64,000 bases of DNA from Paenibacillus_Z sp042653205 (lineage in GTDB: Bacteria; Bacillota; Bacilli; Paenibacillales; Paenibacillaceae), in NCBI RefSeq assembly GCF_042653205.1, contig NZ_JBHSHY010000006.1, forward strand, positions 62,001-126,000, in the 5' to 3' direction. The notes under the pieces are model-generated. The model was given only the letters and a program-made list of their open reading frames with translations. It ran no database searches and had not been told where the DNA came from. Positions 24,367 through 33,062 of this stretch are shown here, piece by piece; the first letter of the stretch is position 1; the number at the start of each line of letters is the position of its first letter. A program made the position numbers and the translations under genes.

Positions 24367-25431
24367 ATGCATATCGAGGTTCGCAACGTCAACAAAGCGT
24401 TCGGCGCCCATCAAGCCGTCCGGGACGTGAGCTTCACGATTGAACGCGGCAAGCTGATCGGCTTGCTCGGCCCGAGCGGCGGCGGCAAATCGACGCTGCT
24501 CCGCATCTTGGCCGGGCTCGAAACGCCGGATTCCGGCGACATCTTCATCGATGGCAAGCGCGTCAACGACGTCAAGCCGCAGCTGCGCGGGATCGGCTTC
24601 GTCTTCCAGAATTACGCGCTGTTCAAGCACATGACCGTCTTCGACAACATCGCCTTTGGGCTGACGATCCGCAAGGCAAGCAAAGCGGAGACCCGGAGCC
24701 GCGTGAACGAGCTGCTCGAGCTGACCGGATTGCGCGGCTTCGAGCACCGCTATCCGCATCAGCTCTCCGGCGGACAGCGGCAGCGGGTCGCATTCGCCCG
24801 GGCGCTCGCGCCGAAGCCGGAGCTGCTGCTGCTCGACGAGCCGTTCGCGGCGATCGACGCCAAGGTCCGCAAGGAGCTGCGCACGTGGCTGAAGAATCTG
24901 ATCGCGGAGCTCGGCATCACGTCGATCTTCGTGACCCATGATCAGGACGAAGCGGTCGAGGTCGCGGACGAGATGCTGATCGTGCAGCAGGGCCGCCTGG
25001 AGCAGCAGGATTCGCCGATCCGGATCTATACCGATCCGCAAACGGCGTTCGTGGCCGGGTTCATCGGCCATTCCAGCGTCGTCGAGGAGCCGGGCAGCCT
25101 GCGCGGCTTTGAGAAGGTCGTGCAGGCGGCGGGCGCGCGGGCGATCGTGCGGCCCGAATTCGTCGAGGTCGGGCGCACGGACGAGATCCCGTTCCCGTCC
25201 GCCGCGGTTACGGGCAAGGTGCGCCATGTCTTTTTCCGCGGGGCGCATCTGGAGCTGGACGTCGAGGTCGGCGCCAACCGGCTGTCCGCCCACCGTTCGC
25301 TGGACCAGGAGCCGCTGCAGCCAGGGGACGAGGTGGCGGTCCTCATCCACCGCTTGTACGTCATCTCCGACGAATCCGCGACGATGGTGGAAAATCCGTT
25401 GAAAGTCGATCCGCTTCCGGTCCATATTTGA
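24367..25431 (+). CDS. cysA: Sulfate ABC transporter ATP-binding protein CysA
   Basis: A 354-residue ABC ATPase: Walker A GPSGGGKS, Q-loop FVFQNYALF, signature LSGGQRQRVAFARAL, Walker B LLLLDEPF, H-loop FVTHDQDE, and a C-terminal TOBE-type regulatory domain (about residues 240-345). It powers sulfate/thiosulfate import with CysTW and Sbp. The start ATG is one base past the cysW stop. Confidence 0.93.
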   Translation: MHIEVRNVNKAFGAHQAVRDVSFTIERGKLIGLLGPSGGGKSTLLRILAGLETPDSGDIFIDGKRVNDVKPQLRGIGFVFQNYALFKHMTVFDNIAFGLTIRKASKAETRSRVNELLELTGLRGFEHRYPHQLSGGQRQRVAFARALAPKPELLLLDEPFAAIDAKVRKELRTWLKNLIAELGITSIFVTHDQDEAVEVADEMLIVQQGRLEQQDSPIRIYTDPQTAFVAGFIGHSSVVEEPGSLRGFEKVVQAAGARAIVRPEFVEVGRTDEIPFPSAAVTGKVRHVFFRGAHLELDVEVGANRLSAHRSLDQEPLQPGDEVAVLIHRLYVISDESATMVENPLKVDPLPVHI

Positions 25432-25500
25432 ACCTCGGGCACGAAGGCGTTAAGCCGTTATGCGGACGCCTGCCGCGCTCAACACTATTAGGAGGGATTT

Positions 25501-25722
25501 ATGATGGCGAAGCCAATCGTACTGGATCAAGAGTGGTTAGATCGCATTGCGACGCAGGTGAACGGACTGGAATACGGCTCGGTGCTCATTACCGTTCACG
25601 ACGGCCGGGTCGTCCAGATCGACCGAACCGAGCGCAAGCGTTTCGACGCCAATGCCGCGAAGCAGAGCCAGCAGGCGCCGGCGCAGAACGCCGCGGAGAA
25701 ATTGAAGGCGGCGAATGGCTAA
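25501..25722 (+). CDS. yezD: YezD family protein (DUF2292)
   Basis: A 73-residue protein whose centre, LEYGSVLITVHDGRVVQID followed by RTERKRF, is the DUF2292/YezD signature. The biochemical role is unknown; the family is often encoded beside sulfur-assimilation genes, and here it ends the sulfate transport operon. A Gln/Ala-rich C-terminal tail follows. A strong AGGAGGG precedes the paired ATG ATG; the second ATG has the better spacing. A long hairpin terminator follows. Confidence 0.85.
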   Translation: MMAKPIVLDQEWLDRIATQVNGLEYGSVLITVHDGRVVQIDRTERKRFDANAAKQSQQAPAQNAAEKLKAANG

Positions 25723-25750
25723 CGTCCCGGACGGTTGTCCGCGCACGAAG

Positions 25751-25796
25751 AACGCCCGATGACTCGTTGGTTGCGAACGAGCATCGGGCGTTTTGT
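25751..25796 (+). terminator. Terminator of the sulfate operon
   Basis: Long perfect stem AACGCCCGATG / CATCGGGCGTT extended by CTCGTT / AACGAG, with a short T tract. Confidence 0.85.
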
Positions 25797-25941
25797 CTTG
25801 CCGCCGCCCCCGCTGCCGGCGGGGCAAGCTGCTCCGGCAGCGAGGGGTTAGCTGCGACGGCGGCGAGTGGGGAGCCATCGCGGCGGCGCGGCCGGGGTTC
25901 GCGCCGGCAAGCGTTGCGCGGCTGCGAATATGCGCCGGCTG

Positions 25942-27201
25942 TCAGTCGAAGTCGGTCGCCTGCCGGCGAGGCGGATGGGCGCGGGCATTCTGCCGCTTGT
26001 CGGCGCTCTTCTTCGCGCGCATCGTCACGGATTGTTCCTTGCGGGTCTGGCGCGCGAGCTCCCGGCCGGTCTTCTTGTAGCTCAAGTAGCGCTTCTCGTC
26101 GAGCGTGCCGTCCCGGAGCGCCTCCTGGACGGCGCAGCCGAGCTCCTTCTCGTGCCGGCAGTCGCGGAATCGGCAGGCGGCCGCGAGCGCCTCGATGTCC
26201 GCGAACGCCTCCTGCCGGCCGGCATCGGACTCCCACAGCTGCAGCTCGCGCATGCCGGGGGTGTCCATCATCACGAAGCCGCCCGGCAGCGGGAACAGCT
26301 CGCGGTGCGTCGTCGTATGGCGTCCTCGCGCGTCGTCCTCGCGGACGCCCTGCACGAGCTGCCGGTCCTCGCCGGCCAGCCAGTTGAGCAGCGTCGATTT
26401 GCCGGCGCCGGACGAGCCGGTGACGGCGATGGTGCGGCCCGGCAGCAAATACGGCTGAAGCTGCGCGCGGCCTTGGTCCTCGAGCGCGCTGACGGCATGA
26501 ACCGGCACGCCGGGCGCGGCGGCTTCGACTTCCGCGACGCGGCGCGCGGCGTCCTCGCACAGGTCGGCCTTCGTCAGCAGGACGACCGGCGCGGAGCCGC
26601 TTTCCCAAGCCGCGACGAGGAAGCGTTCGATTTTGCGGACGTTGTAGTCGCCGTTCAGCGCGTTGACGATGAACAGTGTGTCGATGTTGGTGCCGATGAC
26701 CTGCTCCTCCGGCACGGTGCCGGAGGCGCGCCGGATCATCGCCGTGCGCCGGGGCAGCACGGCGTGGATAATGGCGCGGCGCTCGCCGGGCAGCGGCTGC
26801 GCGGCGACCCAGTCGCCGACCGCGGGGAATTCGCCGCGGGACGCGGCCTGGAATTGGAACTTGCCGCTTACTTCCGCGGCGAGCTCGCCTTCTTCGGCCC
26901 AGACGCGGTACTGGTTCGCGAACTGCGCCGTGACGCGCGCGGGCACGAGCCCGGCGCCGCCGGCCGGCGAAGCGGCCGGCAGCGCGGCGAACGTCTGCCG
27001 CCAGCCGTCGTTCCAGCCTAGTGTTTCCAGCGCGGAGCGGCCTGGCGCGCTGGCGCCGCCGCCGGCTTCGGCAGCGAAGGGCGCGGCCGGAATGGCCGTT
27101 TCGGGCAGGCCGGATGGCGTGTTTGTTTCTTCGGTTTCAAGTACGTTGCGGATCGCTTGGCGATCGGTGTTTGGATTCAAATCGGAAAACCCCTTTTTCA
27201 T
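25942..27201 (-). CDS. rsgA: Ribosome small subunit-dependent GTPase RsgA
   Basis: A circularly permuted GTPase. An OB-fold region (GKFQFQAASRGEFPAVGDWV) is followed by G4 (LLTKADL), G1 (GSSGAGKS), a G2-like REDDARGRHTTTHRE, G3 (DTPGM) and the C-terminal zinc-binding CRFRDCRHEKELGC. RsgA aids late 30S assembly and is a (p)ppGpp target. Homology begins near LETLGWND; about 55 residues before it form a low-complexity extension, so the true start is uncertain (ATGs at 27201 and 27222 were considered, neither with a strong ribosome site). The basic C-terminal tail is also longer than usual. Confidence 0.85.
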   Translation of the reverse strand: MKKGFSDLNPNTDRQAIRNVLETEETNTPSGLPETAIPAAPFAAEAGGGASAPGRSALETLGWNDGWRQTFAALPAASPAGGAGLVPARVTAQFANQYRVWAEEGELAAEVSGKFQFQAASRGEFPAVGDWVAAQPLPGERRAIIHAVLPRRTAMIRRASGTVPEEQVIGTNIDTLFIVNALNGDYNVRKIERFLVAAWESGSAPVVLLTKADLCEDAARRVAEVEAAAPGVPVHAVSALEDQGRAQLQPYLLPGRTIAVTGSSGAGKSTLLNWLAGEDRQLVQGVREDDARGRHTTTHRELFPLPGGFVMMDTPGMRELQLWESDAGRQEAFADIEALAAACRFRDCRHEKELGCAVQEALRDGTLDEKRYLSYKKTGRELARQTRKEQSVTMRAKKSADKRQNARAHPPRRQATDFD

Positions 27202-27283
27202 GGAATGGTTGGTATGGTGCATAGACGGGACGTTCGCGGTCGCGCCGCGGCCGGGCAGGGCGGCGGGCGCCGACGAAAACAAC

Positions 27284-27319
27284 GACAAAAAGACCGCAGG
27301 AAAGAAGCTCCTGCGGTCT
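27284..27319 (-). terminator. Second terminator upstream of rsgA
   Basis: Minus-strand stem AGACCGCAGGA / TCCTGCGGTCT followed by T5. Its CCGCAGG core is shared with the neighbouring terminator at 27374-27418. Confidence 0.75.
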
Positions 27320-27373
27320 ATCGCGGCATCGCCGGCCGCCGATCGTTTCCTTCGGCGGCCGGACGGCCGGACA

Positions 27374-27418
27374 GCAAAAAAACCGCAGGAAACCGGAGCA
27401 TCCGGTTCCCTGCGGTTA
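27374..27418 (-). terminator. Terminator of the 21-residue peptide gene
   Basis: Minus-strand 17-bp stem starting AACCGCAGGGAACCGGA with one wobble pair, TGC loop, then a T7 tract. It lies 42 bases after the small peptide stop codon. Confidence 0.85.
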
Positions 27419-27459
27419 CGACGGTCAAGAAGCGGACGAAGCCGCGAATCCCGTGTTTG

Positions 27460-27525
27460 TTATCCGACCGAGACCGATGCGCATGCGATTTCCGTTACCG
27501 TTACAATCGATGTCATGTTCGCCAT
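27460..27525 (-). CDS. Tiny gene for a 21-residue peptide of unknown function
   Basis: A 22-codon frame starting MANMTSIVTVTEIACASV and ending SVG. The Shine-Dalgarno AAAGGAGG is exact and 10 bases before the ATG, and two intrinsic terminators follow before rsgA, so it looks like a free-standing transcript. The peptide is hydrophobic, rich in Val, Thr, Ser and Ala, with one Cys at position 15 and no charged residue except Glu12. No family was recognised. It could be a signalling or secreted peptide precursor or a small regulatory protein; a leader-peptide role for rsgA is possible but there is no run of one codon. Confidence 0.5.
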   Translation of the reverse strand: MANMTSIVTVTEIACASVSVG

Positions 27526-27644
27526 TTCACATCAGCCTCCTTTAGTAGATATTGCCATTCTATGTGGAATCCCACCGTTTGTCAACCGTTCCCGCTTACG
27601 AAAAACGGCCCCGCTTCGGGCAGCTGCCGAAACAAGGCCATGGA

Positions 27645-27791
27645 TTACGAAATCGCGTATTTGATAATCACCGCAACGGCGAAAATAACGAACAGAATAC
27701 CGAAGAACCCGCCAAAGCCCATCGCGACGTCGAAAAAGTCATCGCGCGGTTCCTCGTTCACGTGCTCGCGCGGATCTCTTACATTTTCCAT
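27645..27791 (-). CDS. YqzM-like small membrane protein
   Basis: A 48-residue protein: a charged N-terminal half (MENVRDPREHVNEEPRDDFF) and one C-terminal membrane helix (GFFGILFVIFAVAVIIKYA). The size and layout resemble the YqzM family of Bacillales, whose function is unknown. AGAGGAGG lies 11 bases upstream of the chosen ATG. A second ATG, closer to the ribosome site but in another frame, would give only six codons. Monocistronic. Confidence 0.6.
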   Translation of the reverse strand: MENVRDPREHVNEEPRDDFFDVAMGFGGFFGILFVIFAVAVIIKYAIS

Positions 27792-27989
27792 GGTTTCATT
27801 ATCCTCCTCTGGGGCGACGATTGCTCCCCATAGTATACCCAACTTCCAGAATAATTGTAAAGGCGCCGGACGTGACAAAATTGAGGACATTTTCCAATCG
27901 GGGGTCTAAGGCGGACAAGTTCGGCCGCCGCAAAACGCGCGCGCATGTGGTACAATGAAAGGTAGCGAAAGTCCGGGAGGAGGACGACA

Positions 27990-30026
27990 ATGGGGGATCA
28001 ACACGCCGCCGAGACGGCCGCCGACAGGCGTCTCGCGGAAGAACGGATTCGCAGCAAGCTGGCTCTGCTGCCCGATCAGCCGGGCTGTTATTTAATGAAG
28101 GATGCCGGCGGCACGATCATTTACGTCGGCAAAGCGAAGGTGCTCAAAAATCGCGTGCGCTCGTATTTCAACGGCAGCCACAATGGTAAAACGCTGCGGC
28201 TCGTCTCGCTCATCCGCGATTTCGAATATATCGTCACGTCCAGCAACATGGAGGCGCTCATTCTCGAGTGCAACCTGATCAAGCAGTACCATCCGCGCTA
28301 CAACGTGCTGCTGAAGGACGACAAGACATTTCCGTATATTAAGATCACGGGCGAGCAGCATCCGAAGCTCGAGGTGACGCGGCGTATCGTGAAGGACAAG
28401 GGCAAATATTTCGGTCCTTACCCGAACGCGTTCGCGGCCCAGCAGACGAAGAAGCTGCTCGACCGGCTGTACCCGCTCCGCAAATGCGGCACGCTGCCGG
28501 ACAAGGTATGCCTGTATTATCATTTGGGCCAATGCGTCGCGCCTTGCGAATTCGAGATCGAACCGGGCACGTACGAGAACATGGTGCAGGAAATCACGCG
28601 CTTCCTCGGAGGCGGCCACGACGAAGTGCGCAAGGCGCTTCAGGCCAAGATGGAAGCAGCCGCGGAAGCGATGGAGTTCGAACGAGCGAAGGAGTACCGT
28701 GATCAGATCATCGCGATCGACGCCGTCATGGAGAAGCAGAAGATTACACTGAACGACGCGATGGACCGCGACGTGTTCGGCTTCTCGGTCGACAAGGGCT
28801 GGATGTGCGTGCAGATCATGTACATGCGGCAGGGCAAGCTGATTGAGCGGCGGGCGACGATGTTCCCGTATTACGGCAATGCCTACGACGACTTCATGAC
28901 GTTCGTGACGCAGTATTATTCCGAGAATCCGGCGCTGCCGAAGGAGATTTTCCTGCCGTCGCAGCCGCTGGCGGGCGATGCAAAGCCGGATGAGTCGTTG
29001 GCTGCGGAAACCGAAGCCGAAGCTGTCGCGGCCGGCACGAGGCCGGATGCGGCGGTCGGCCTTGCGGCCGCGGAAGCACAGGAGCCTTATGGCTCCGCCG
29101 CCGGAACGCCGGATGAGGAACAGGAGGAACCGGCCGCGGATGGCGATCAGCCGGCCGCCGGCTCGCCGGAGGAGGAGCTGCGCAGCTCCCTGCAAAAATG
29201 GCTCAAGGTGAAGGTGTTCATCCCGCAGCGCGGCAAGAAGAAGGACGTCGTGGCGATGGCCGTGCACAACGCGAAAATGACGCTGGAAGAGAAGTTCAAG
29301 CTGATTGAACGCGACGAGGACCGCACGTTCAAGGCGGCGGAAGGGCTGGCGGAAGCGATCGGGCTGCCGCAGGTCGGCCGCATCGAGGCGTTCGACAACT
29401 CGAACATTCAAGGGACGGATCCCGTATCGGCGATGGTCGTCTTCACGGACGGCAAGCCGGACAAGAAGGAATACCGCAAGTACAAAATTAAGACCGTCCA
29501 AGGTCCCGACGATTACGATACGATGCGCGAGGTGATCCGCCGGCGTTACGAGCGCGTGCTGAAGGAAGGGCTGCAGCTGCCGGATCTCATCATCGTGGAC
29601 GGCGGGCGGGGGCAAATCTCCGCGGCGCTCGACGTGCTGGAGAACGAGCTCGGCTTGTTCGTGCCGGTCTGCGGACTCGTCAAGGACGCGAAGCATAAGA
29701 CGGCGCAGCTCATGACCGGCGACCCGCCGGAGGTGGTGCCGCTGGCCCGCGACAGCCAGGCGTTCTACCTGCTGCAGCGGATCCAGGACGAGGTGCACCG
29801 CTTCGCCATCACCTTCCACCGCGAACAGCGGGGCAAGTCGATGGTGGCGTCGCGCCTCGACGCCATCCCGGGCATCGGCGAGAAGCGCCGGAAGGCGCTG
29901 CTGAAGCATTTCGGCTCGATCAAAAAAATCAAAGAGGCCGCCGTCGAAGATTTCCGGCCGCTCTCGATCGGCGAGAAGCTCGCCGCGCAAATTATCGAAG
30001 CGTTAAACAACGAGGAGCCGTCCTGA
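27990..30026 (+). CDS. uvrC: Excinuclease ABC subunit C (UvrC)
   Basis: A 678-residue nuclease that makes both incisions in nucleotide excision repair. The N-terminal GIY-YIG domain (GCYLMKDAGGTIIYVGKAK, residues 32-50) is followed by four cysteines at about 166-186, a UVR motif (AAEAMEFERAKEYRDQI), a C-terminal RNase H-like endonuclease domain (IEAFDNSNIQGTDPVSAMVVF, IIVDGGRGQI) and a double helix-hairpin-helix (LDAIPGIGEKRRKALLKHFGS). Bacillus UvrC is about 600 residues; here about 65 extra residues (328-392), Ala/Glu/Pro-rich, are inserted before the endonuclease domain. The GIY-YIG start region also carries a 14-residue extension. Confidence 0.95.
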   Translation: MGDQHAAETAADRRLAEERIRSKLALLPDQPGCYLMKDAGGTIIYVGKAKVLKNRVRSYFNGSHNGKTLRLVSLIRDFEYIVTSSNMEALILECNLIKQYHPRYNVLLKDDKTFPYIKITGEQHPKLEVTRRIVKDKGKYFGPYPNAFAAQQTKKLLDRLYPLRKCGTLPDKVCLYYHLGQCVAPCEFEIEPGTYENMVQEITRFLGGGHDEVRKALQAKMEAAAEAMEFERAKEYRDQIIAIDAVMEKQKITLNDAMDRDVFGFSVDKGWMCVQIMYMRQGKLIERRATMFPYYGNAYDDFMTFVTQYYSENPALPKEIFLPSQPLAGDAKPDESLAAETEAEAVAAGTRPDAAVGLAAAEAQEPYGSAAGTPDEEQEEPAADGDQPAAGSPEEELRSSLQKWLKVKVFIPQRGKKKDVVAMAVHNAKMTLEEKFKLIERDEDRTFKAAEGLAEAIGLPQVGRIEAFDNSNIQGTDPVSAMVVFTDGKPDKKEYRKYKIKTVQGPDDYDTMREVIRRRYERVLKEGLQLPDLIIVDGGRGQISAALDVLENELGLFVPVCGLVKDAKHKTAQLMTGDPPEVVPLARDSQAFYLLQRIQDEVHRFAITFHREQRGKSMVASRLDAIPGIGEKRRKALLKHFGSIKKIKEAAVEDFRPLSIGEKLAAQIIEALNNEEPS

Positions 30027-30042
30027 GGACGGCTCCTTTTTT
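30010..30042 (+). terminator. Terminator of uvrC
   Basis: Stem GAGGAGCCGTCC / GGACGGCTCC with T6; the left arm overlaps the last codons of uvrC. Confidence 0.85.
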
Positions 30043-30086
30043 GCTGCCAGCGGGCGGCGGCGCGGTGCTGCTGGCGCATGCTGCCT

Positions 30087-31736
30087 TCACGAACGCGGCA
30101 GCTGCGTGTCGATCGCGTCGATCGCAAGCGGCCCCGTTCGCTTGTTTCGGCGGTCCCAGGCCCGGAACAGCCAGGCGATCGGAATCGGCAGCAGGATGTA
30201 GACGATGCCGGCCGCGATATTTTCGGCGCCGCCCATGAAGACGAGGGAGAGCGCCATCATGGTGCTGTCGAAGATGGCGTGCGCGAACAGCACCGTAATG
30301 AAGCCGAAGCGCAGGAACATGAAGCTGAAGACGAGGCCGATGACCGTCAGCTCCAGCAGCCGGGTGGTCGACGGGAAGATCGGATAGGTGACGTGCCCGA
30401 GCGCCCAGATGACCGTCGGAATAAGCGAGGCGACGAAGCTGTTCCGGAACCAGCGCTTCATGAGCCCGATGCCGAACAGCCGGAACACCGCCTCCTCGGA
30501 GATGGCGGCGCACCAGGCGAGCAGCGGGAACGCCCACGGCACCGCGAGATTGTAGGTCGACTGCGTCACGTCCGTCGTCGACCAGGAGCCGTACGCGCGC
30601 ATGAGCACGAGGAAGATGACCGTCTGCAGCCCGAGCAGCGCGAACGCGGTCAGGTAGCCGAGCCACATGCTCCGCCACACATGGTCGCCATAGCCGGGCT
30701 GTCCGCTGCGCGGCCACGGATTGCGGCCCATGGCCCGCCATAAGCCGTCGCCGCCGACGAGGGAGAAGTAGACGGCGAGCGCCATGACGACCGTGACGAG
30801 GCAGGTGACGGCGACCGCCGCCGCGGCCAGCACGCTGCCCTCGGACGTTTCTCCGTAACCGGCGAGGAGGCCGTCCTTCATGTTGATGTCGTTGACGAGA
30901 TACATGGCGAGGAACAGCAGCGAGATGACGATGCCGCGCGCGAAGGAGCTGTGCTTCCGGTACAGGGACGCGTAAATGATGGCCAGAATGAACAGCACGA
31001 ACGATAGGAACAGGCTGCCGAGCGTCGACAAGTAATTGGCGAGCTTCTTCTGCTTCGCGACGTAATCGGCATAGCTCTGCGGCACGACGAACGCCGGCTT
31101 GAACGCCTCGATGCGGATGCTGCCGTTCTCTTGCTTCTCGGCGCGGACCGTCAGGCGGAGCTTGGCATCCCCGGCGCCGGCCGCGTTTTTTTGCTCGAAC
31201 ACGACGGTCCCGGTTTCCGGCTGCTCGCGGTACACCGCCAGCTCCGCCTTCGGATATCCTTTGGAGGTGAGAAAGGCGAGCGCGGCATCGGTCAGCTCGT
31301 TTCCTTGGGCCGGTTGGCCCTGAAGCCTGCCCAGCCGGTTCCAGCCGACGACCGAGCCCGTTTGCATGTGCAGATAGACGAAGATTTCGCTGCCGTCGGG
31401 CATGGCGGCCGTCGTCTGGTACGTCTCGGTCGGCAGCGTGCGGTCGTAGCGGTCGTCGTAGCCGCGGGTCAGATTGTTCTTCTCCAGGTAGCCGTACAGC
31501 AGGCTGTCCGATTGATGCACGGCATGGGCGGCTAGCGGCCGGCTCGCGAACTGCTTCTCCACGAACGCCGCCGCCTTCGCCTCCGCGACGCGTTTGTCCA
31601 TGACCGGCTTGCTCCCGCTGTCGAAGAAGGAGTCGGCCGTCGCCGGAACGATTTGCACGAGCAAATACACGAGCAGGCCGATGCCGCCCAGCAAAACGTA
31701 CCATTTCCAATTCGGGTGTAACCGCAATGGGTCCAT
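30087..31736 (-). CDS. CPBP-family intramembrane glutamic endopeptidase
   Basis: A 549-residue membrane protein. After an N-terminal helix comes a roughly 190-residue extracytoplasmic region (about 35-225), then about eight helices. The CPBP (Abi/Rce1-like) motifs are in the C-terminal half: EEAVFR near residue 415 (catalytic Glu pair), WALGHVTYP (His) and FAHAIFD. Such proteases act on prenylated or other membrane substrates; the substrate here is unknown. The long N-terminal domain is common in Paenibacillaceae members but unassigned. Single gene, convergent with uvrC. Confidence 0.85.
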   Translation of the reverse strand: MDPLRLHPNWKWYVLLGGIGLLVYLLVQIVPATADSFFDSGSKPVMDKRVAEAKAAAFVEKQFASRPLAAHAVHQSDSLLYGYLEKNNLTRGYDDRYDRTLPTETYQTTAAMPDGSEIFVYLHMQTGSVVGWNRLGRLQGQPAQGNELTDAALAFLTSKGYPKAELAVYREQPETGTVVFEQKNAAGAGDAKLRLTVRAEKQENGSIRIEAFKPAFVVPQSYADYVAKQKKLANYLSTLGSLFLSFVLFILAIIYASLYRKHSSFARGIVISLLFLAMYLVNDINMKDGLLAGYGETSEGSVLAAAAVAVTCLVTVVMALAVYFSLVGGDGLWRAMGRNPWPRSGQPGYGDHVWRSMWLGYLTAFALLGLQTVIFLVLMRAYGSWSTTDVTQSTYNLAVPWAFPLLAWCAAISEEAVFRLFGIGLMKRWFRNSFVASLIPTVIWALGHVTYPIFPSTTRLLELTVIGLVFSFMFLRFGFITVLFAHAIFDSTMMALSLVFMGGAENIAAGIVYILLPIPIAWLFRAWDRRNKRTGPLAIDAIDTQLPRS

Positions 31737-32035
31737 TCAGCACCTCGTCTGCATAGAATCTTCGTTCGCCGCCGCGCGGGCGCGGGCCGGCTTGTCATAT
31801 TCATATTCGGGATGACGGGTCGTTAACACGTCCGGCCGAAGCAAACTTTGCGGAGAGGGAACTCCGGCATCCGGCTCGGCATCTTGAACGAACCTCGAAT
31901 CCTTATGATTGCCTTGCTTTTATCATCGGCAGCTTCGCGCCGTCCATCCATGGTATTGGATACGAAAAATGGCAAACAATAAATAAGGGGCATTGTTTCC
32001 GCTTGCCGCTCAGGCGGTAAAGGACCCGGACGCCG
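31737..32035. other. Gap between CPBP protease and LysR genes
   Basis: About 300 bases holding the promoter side of the protease gene and the 3' side of the LysR gene. No gene, repeat or clear terminator was seen. Confidence 0.3.
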
Positions 32036-32929
32036 CTAGACGGGCTTGTATTGGGCGGAGACTTCTTCAATCCAGCGGCGCACGGCGGGATTGAACCCGT
32101 CCGACGGGTCGTAGATGAGCGACGTCGTCCGCTTCGACGCCTCCAGCTCGCGGATCGGGACGACTTGCAGGTCGTTGTCGGCCAGCATCTGCGGCCGCAG
32201 GTACGACTTGGGGAGCAGCGTCGCAGCGCGGCACGTATGGAGCAGGCGGAGAATCGCCTCGAACGAGTCGATTTCCATCCGGACGTCGGGCAGCAGCCGG
32301 TATTTCTCGAACAGCTCGTCCGTCAGGATGCGGTACCAGGTTCCCTTGGAGAACAGAATCATCGGCAGGCCGTTCAGGTCGGTGATGACGGGCGCGTTTT
32401 TCTCCATTATAAAATGGTTGCGCGGCAGGACGAGGACGAGGTGGTCGTCGAACAGCGGCACGCACGTCAGCTGGGTATCCTCGATCCGGGAGGCGACGAT
32501 GCCGAGGTCGGCCTTCCGGTCGCGGACGAGCGTGACGATCTCATGCGTCTTGCCCGTAATCGCCTTGATGTCGAGCTCCGGGCTGCGGGCCGTCAGCGCC
32601 TGGATGAGATCCGGCAGCGAGGTTTGCAGCGTCGTGAGGCTCGCGCCGATCGTGAAGGTCGCCCGCCCGGCATGCTTGTACTCCGCGAGTAGCTTCAGGA
32701 AGCGCAGATGCTGCTGCCGCGCCTCCACCGCGTAGTCGTACGTCAGCTGGCCGATACGGGTCAGCTCCAGCCGCTTGCCGACGCGCCGGAAGAGCAGGGC
32801 GCCGAGCTCCTGCTCGAGCTTGGCGATCTTGCGGGAGAGGGCAGGCTGGGACAAATTAAGCGCTGCCGACGCTTTGTTCATGCTGGACTGTTCGACGACG
32901 ACGGTAAACATATTCAATTCTTCGAGCAC
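32036..32929 (-). CDS. LysR-family transcriptional regulator divergent from sdhCAB
   Basis: A 297-residue LysR regulator: N-terminal winged helix-turn-helix (MNKASAALNLSQPALSRKIAKLEQELGALLF) and a periplasmic-binding-like effector domain (about residues 90-290). It starts with GTG, ten bases after AAAGGGG. It is divergent from sdhCAB, so succinate dehydrogenase is a likely target, with a TCA-cycle metabolite as possible effector; both are inference. CcpC, which binds ATAA-type repeats in Bacillus TCA promoters, is a functional comparison, but orthology was not established. Confidence 0.88.
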   Translation of the reverse strand: MLEELNMFTVVVEQSSMNKASAALNLSQPALSRKIAKLEQELGALLFRRVGKRLELTRIGQLTYDYAVEARQQHLRFLKLLAEYKHAGRATFTIGASLTTLQTSLPDLIQALTARSPELDIKAITGKTHEIVTLVRDRKADLGIVASRIEDTQLTCVPLFDDHLVLVLPRNHFIMEKNAPVITDLNGLPMILFSKGTWYRILTDELFEKYRLLPDVRMEIDSFEAILRLLHTCRAATLLPKSYLRPQMLADNDLQVVPIRELEASKRTTSLIYDPSDGFNPAVRRWIEEVSAQYKPV

Positions 32930-32986
32930 GTGGGTACAGCCCCTTTCTACGTGTCGTATATGCGAATAGGTTATAACTTTTAATGA

Positions 32987-33006
32987 ATAATACGCAATTC
33001 CATTAT
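32987..33006. promoter_or_regulatory. Inverted repeat in the lysR-sdhC intergenic region
   Basis: ATAAT-N10-ATTAT, a LysR-type dyad, lies about 57 bases upstream of the sdh -35 and 58 bases from the regulator's start. It is a plausible binding site for the divergent regulator. Confidence 0.4.
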
Positions 33007-33062
33007 AAGCAGAAAAGGAGTATGATGTGAAATGTGACCATTTTGTGTGAATCTATTATTTA

